Of a DNA stretch of 64,000 nucleotides, positions 60,746 through 64,000 are shown in pieces (position 1 is the stretch's first letter; each line of letters opens with the position of its first letter). The stretch is from Mucilaginibacter arboris. Its GTDB lineage: Bacteria > Bacteroidota > Bacteroidia > Sphingobacteriales > Sphingobacteriaceae. The DNA is taken from assembly GCF_009754915.1 (NCBI RefSeq), contig NZ_WPIK01000005.1, positions 124,001 through 188,000 on the forward strand, given 5' to 3'. A program made the translations under genes and the position numbers. The notes beneath the pieces are model-generated. The model was not told the DNA's origin. It saw nothing but the letters and a program-made list of their open reading frames with translations, and ran no database searches.

Positions 60746-62200
60746 ATGAAATTTGTTAAAACAGACTTATTGACATTGTTAATAAGTCTTTTTATTTTAA
60801 GTGGTTGTAAAAAACCTGATGCTGTTGGTTTAGCTATTGATCCTTCCGAAGTTATTAACGGTACTTTACTGGATACCGTTTCTATCAAAACAAGCACCTT
60901 AAAAGATGATAGTGTTGTTACCAGTAACCTTATCGCTTCAAGGGAAGGAGGCACTTATTATATAGCACCTTTAGCTTATTATAAAGACCCCGTTTTTGGT
61001 ATTACAGAAGCCAACGTAGCATTGTCTATGGGTACGCCCGGCAGTGTTGCTTTTACCAAACCTACCGGAACAGTTACTGTAGACTCGGCAGTTTTGGTAT
61101 TGCGTTATGCAAAAGGCTTTTATGGCGATACTACTTCAACTAATTATAAACTAAACGTTTATCAACTGGCAGAACAGCCTTTAAACCAAACCTATTATAA
61201 TACCAAAGCCTGGGCTTACAACAGTGCTTTAATTGGCACAGGGAGTTTTCATGCACGCCCAAGCGACAGTGTAAATGTTTTACAAATTGTTACCGGTGCA
61301 AAAGATACACTGAAAAAATTGCCGCCGCAAATCCGGATCCCGGTAAATACCGCTTTTGTTAAAAGTAGTATTTTAAGTGCCGATTCTTTAAAATTAATTG
61401 GCACCGAAGCTTTTAAAAGGTATTTTAAAGGCTTATACCTAACTTTTGACAAAGCACAAACTACAGGTGGGCCTGGCGGTAATTTTTATTTGTTAACAGA
61501 TTCATGTAGCCTGGATGTTTATTATAAAAACACAAGCACTGCAGGTGTAATTGATACAGTAATGGCTTCTTTTCCGGCATCAGGTAATTTTGCTTCGCAA
61601 ATTAAACATGACTATACGGGTACGGTTATCCCGGATGCTTTAATCAATGGTGCAGCAGGCAAGTCATCAGGTACAGTTTACATACAGGGCTTAGCAGGCT
61701 TAAGAACTAAAATCAGCTTTCCTTCCCTCGCAACTAATGTAAAACAGATTATAGGGAATGCGGCCTTAAACCGGGCAGAGTTAATTATAACACCGGTAGC
61801 AGGCACACAACTTTATCCTTTTTTACCTGTGCCAAGGTTAACCATGTACCGTTATAATGTTGCTAAACAACGAACTTACATACCCGATGCCAGTACCAGT
61901 GATGTAAGGACTTATTCTTTATCTACGATATCTAATTACTTAACCGGTTTCGGAGGATTTTATGATAGCAAAAAAAATGAATATCATTTTGTAATAACAA
62001 GTTATATTGGTGATTTAATTTCAGGCAAAACGATTGATTACGGAACTTTTCTTGCTGCAGCAGATTACGATAATACAACATCCATAGAATATAGCACCGG
62101 TTCTGTTTACAGTGCAGGAAGATTGGTTGCAGGAAATGATAAAACTTCTGCTTATAAAATGAAGCTGAATATTATTTATACGCCCGCATTAATTAAGTAA
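60746..62200 (+). CDS. DUF4270 lipoprotein
   Basis: A 484-residue surface lipoprotein of the DUF4270 family. The lipobox is LFILSGC with the lipidated cysteine near residue 21, followed by KKPDAVGLAIDPSE and a beta-rich body (for example TVTVDSAVLVLRYAKGFYGDT). Its function is unknown to me; it is regularly found between the GT5-domain gene and glmS in Bacteroidota, as here. Confidence 0.85.
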   Translation: MKFVKTDLLTLLISLFILSGCKKPDAVGLAIDPSEVINGTLLDTVSIKTSTLKDDSVVTSNLIASREGGTYYIAPLAYYKDPVFGITEANVALSMGTPGSVAFTKPTGTVTVDSAVLVLRYAKGFYGDTTSTNYKLNVYQLAEQPLNQTYYNTKAWAYNSALIGTGSFHARPSDSVNVLQIVTGAKDTLKKLPPQIRIPVNTAFVKSSILSADSLKLIGTEAFKRYFKGLYLTFDKAQTTGGPGGNFYLLTDSCSLDVYYKNTSTAGVIDTVMASFPASGNFASQIKHDYTGTVIPDALINGAAGKSSGTVYIQGLAGLRTKISFPSLATNVKQIIGNAALNRAELIITPVAGTQLYPFLPVPRLTMYRYNVAKQRTYIPDASTSDVRTYSLSTISNYLTGFGGFYDSKKNEYHFVITSYIGDLISGKTIDYGTFLAAADYDNTTSIEYSTGSVYSAGRLVAGNDKTSAYKMKLNIIYTPALIK

Positions 62201-62237
62201 TATCCATATTTAGCATACTCTTTTTAACGATACATTT

Positions 62238-64000
62238 ATGTGTGGAATTGTTGGATACATAGGCAATAGGGACGCTTATCCTATTCTTATAAAAGGTTTA
62301 CACCGCTTAGAATACCGCGGTTACGACAGTGCAGGTGTTGCCTTGTTAGACCAGGACCTTAAAGTTTATAAAAAGGCGGGAAAAGTAAGCGGCCTGGAGA
62401 ATTTCGTCAAAGATATTCCTTTAAAAGGTACTGCCGGAATGGGGCATACGCGTTGGGCCACGCATGGCGCACCCAGCGATCGTAACTCTCACCCGCATTC
62501 ATCCGGTAATAGAAAACTGACTATCATTCATAATGGCATCATCGAGAATTATGCTACCTTAAAAGAAGCATTGATCGAAAAAGGCCACGAATTTAAAAGT
62601 GATACCGATACTGAAGTTTTGATCCATTTGGTTGAAAACATTCAGGAAGAAACAAAATTAGGCCTAAAAGAAGCCGTACGTATAGCTTTAACACAGGTGA
62701 TTGGTGCTTATGCCATTGTAATTATGAGCAGTGAGGAACCCGATCTGCTAATTGCAGCACGTAAAGGCAGCCCAATGGTAATTGGAGTTGGTAAAGGAGA
62801 ATATTTTATTGCTTCTGATGCCACGCCAATTGTTGAATATACCAAAAACGTTATCTACTTAAATGATAACGAGATTGCTATTATTAGCAGGAATAACTTA
62901 CTGATTAAAAGCATCGACAATGTTGTACAAACTCCGTATGTGCATGAGCTGGAGCTGAAGCTTGAAATGCTGGAAAAAGGTGGTTTCGACCACTTTATGA
63001 TGAAGGAGATCTATGAGCAGCCGCGTTCCATCCGCGATTGTATGCGCGGCCGTATTTATCCGCAGCAAGGCCGGGTACAATTGGGCGGCTTAAAAGAATA
63101 TGCCGAAAAGCTTAAAAACATCGACCGGATTATTATTGTGGCTTGCGGTACTTCCTGGCATGCAGGTTTAGTTGGCGAATACCTGATTGAAGAATACGGA
63201 CGTGTACCGGTAGAAGTTGAATATGCTTCAGAGTTTCGTTACCGCAATCCGATCATCTCCGAAAAAGACCTGGTAATTGCCATTTCGCAATCCGGGGAAA
63301 CAGCCGATACAATGGCTGCATTAGAACTGGCAAAAGATAAAGGTGCAACCATTTTTGGTATTTGTAATGTTGTTGGCGCATCTATTCCCCGCATTACGGA
63401 TGCCGGCGTTTACACACATGCCGGCCCGGAAATTGGTGTAGCTTCAACCAAAGCATTTACAGCACAAGTTACGGTATTAACCCTTATTGCTTTATACATT
63501 GCACAAATAAAAGGAACGGTTAGCCAAAGCAAACTGATTACTTTGTTAACAGAACTTAATGAAATACCAGATTTAATTGAGCAGGCTTTAAAGCACAACG
63601 AGGAAATTAAAACCATTGCAGCGAAATTTAAAGATGCGCGGAATTTTTTATTTTTAGGGAGAGGAAGTGCTTTTCCGGTTGCACTGGAAGGTGCGCTTAA
63701 ACTAAAAGAAATTTCTTACATCCATGCCGAAGGTTATCCTGCTGCCGAGATGAAACATGGCCCGATTGCTTTGATCGACGAAGAAATGCCAGTCGTTTTT
63801 ATCGCTACCAAACATTCTTCCTACGAAAAAGTAATCAGCAACATTCAGGAAGTGAAAGCACGTCGCGGACAAGTGATTGCAATTGTTACCGAAGGCGATA
63901 CAGAAGTGAAAAAAATGGCAGATTATGTGATCGAAATTCCGCAAACAGATGAAGCTTTTTTACCGCTACTGGCCACTATTCCATTGCAACTGCTGGCCTA
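62238..64000 (+). CDS. glmS: Glutamine-fructose-6-phosphate aminotransferase (cut by window edge)
   Basis: First enzyme of UDP-GlcNAc synthesis. The frame starts at ATG 62238 with MCGIVGYIGNRDAYPILIKG, where Cys2 becomes the N-terminal nucleophile, and runs off the right edge at about residue 587 of an expected ~612. Landmarks are HRLEYRGYDSAGV, GHTRWATHG, the first SIS domain ACGTSWHAG and QSGETADTMAAL, and the second with FLFLGRGSAFPVALEGALKLKEISYI and AEMKHGPIALID. The catalytic C-terminal segment lies outside the window. Confidence 0.96.
   Translation, partial: MCGIVGYIGNRDAYPILIKGLHRLEYRGYDSAGVALLDQDLKVYKKAGKVSGLENFVKDIPLKGTAGMGHTRWATHGAPSDRNSHPHSSGNRKLTIIHNGIIENYATLKEALIEKGHEFKSDTDTEVLIHLVENIQEETKLGLKEAVRIALTQVIGAYAIVIMSSEEPDLLIAARKGSPMVIGVGKGEYFIASDATPIVEYTKNVIYLNDNEIAIISRNNLLIKSIDNVVQTPYVHELELKLEMLEKGGFDHFMMKEIYEQPRSIRDCMRGRIYPQQGRVQLGGLKEYAEKLKNIDRIIIVACGTSWHAGLVGEYLIEEYGRVPVEVEYASEFRYRNPIISEKDLVIAISQSGETADTMAALELAKDKGATIFGICNVVGASIPRITDAGVYTHAGPEIGVASTKAFTAQVTVLTLIALYIAQIKGTVSQSKLITLLTELNEIPDLIEQALKHNEEIKTIAAKFKDARNFLFLGRGSAFPVALEGALKLKEISYIHAEGYPAAEMKHGPIALIDEEMPVVFIATKHSSYEKVISNIQEVKARRGQVIAIVTEGDTEVKKMADYVIEIPQTDEAFLPLLATIPLQLLA
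62560..62571 (+). repeat. TAAAAGAAGCAT dispersed motif, copy 23 (inside glmS)
   Basis: Exact word in coding sequence, encoding Leu-Lys-Glu-Ala-Leu. Confidence 0.85.

Noticed and set aside
62201-62237. glmS ribozyme upstream of glmS
   Set aside because: The spacer is only 37 bases, too short for the ribozyme.
827-62571. TAAAAGAAGCAT as a promoter or regulator operator
   Set aside because: It occurs on both strands, inside genes, and downstream as often as upstream of genes; no consistent distance to starts was seen.
827-62571. TAAAAGAAGCAT as an FtsK-guiding or Chi-type polar sequence
   Set aside because: Such words are strongly biased to one strand; here the split is 12 to 11, with no polarity across the window. 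A non-polar recombination site is not excluded.
1-64000. tRNA or rRNA genes
   Set aside because: No cloverleaf-like or rRNA-like stretch was recognised; a covariance-model scan was not possible.

Overview
The window looks like a chromosomal segment of a Bacteroidota member, most likely a Sphingobacteriaceae-type bacterium (Pedobacter or Mucilaginibacter-like). This rests on family-restricted genes (an IPExxxVDY protein, a DUF4270 lipoprotein, CarboxypepD_reg-type outer-membrane proteins, an OmpA protein with a TSP3-like segment), promoters of the Bacteroidota type (TTTG, about 19 bases, TAnnTTTG), AT-rich spacers and gene order such as rimP-nusA-infB. No rRNA, tRNA, CRISPR array or intact transposase was seen.

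Layout. 0-9.4 kb: pyruvate kinase (cut by the left edge), IPExxxVDY protein, acpP-fabF-rnc, a secreted regulatory-domain protein, yicC-gmk-nadD, a toxin-antitoxin locus with a duplicated antitoxin, an XRE regulator and miaE. 9.4-14.8 kb: a repeat-rich stretch around an FAD monooxygenase, an RsmI-like methyltransferase, an unknown protein and an aminotransferase. 14.8-21.2 kb: an accessory, defence-like island: two adjacent DUF262 proteins (one with a DUF1524/HNH-like tail), a WYL regulator, an unknown protein, an AAA ATPase, a HigA-like fragment and DUF2442. 21.3-26.7 kb: rplM-rpsI-rpsB-tsf, nagA, pyrH, frr. 26.8-37.1 kb: ABC exporter, MFS transporter, M28 peptidase, recG, RidA, a major OmpA protein and Xaa-Pro aminopeptidase. 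37.1-50.9 kb: a second toxin-antitoxin pair, then a surface-glycan region with two GT2-type enzymes, two tandem secreted bulb-type lectins separated by a MITE-like element, a large TonB-receptor-like protein, an MsbA-like exporter, two GT9-like paralogues flanking a frameshifted methyltransferase-like gene, and an acyltransferase. 51-56.2 kb: rimP-nusA-infB and a small membrane protein, with a hairpin in the leader. 56.4-64 kb: holin-like membrane protein, TlpA protein, panC-panD-rfaE2, a GT5 starch-synthase domain protein, DUF4270 protein, and glmS (cut by the right edge).

The strongest unexplained signal is a dispersed 12-base word, TAAAAGAAGCAT. I counted 23 exact copies by eye (12 on one strand, 11 on the other), against roughly 0.02 expected by chance at about 60% A+T, plus about 14 one-mismatch copies. 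Most lie between genes, where many carry an upstream T-rich block (CCAATTTTTA, then 4-6 variable bases, then the word), but six exact copies lie inside genes, and copies in genes use different reading frames. The core-plus-AT-rich-flank layout resembles DNA uptake sequences of naturally competent bacteria; a nucleoid-protein site or a dispersed repeat family are the alternatives. The word is absent in exact form from both DUF262 genes and from the 40.6-50.9 kb glycan region.
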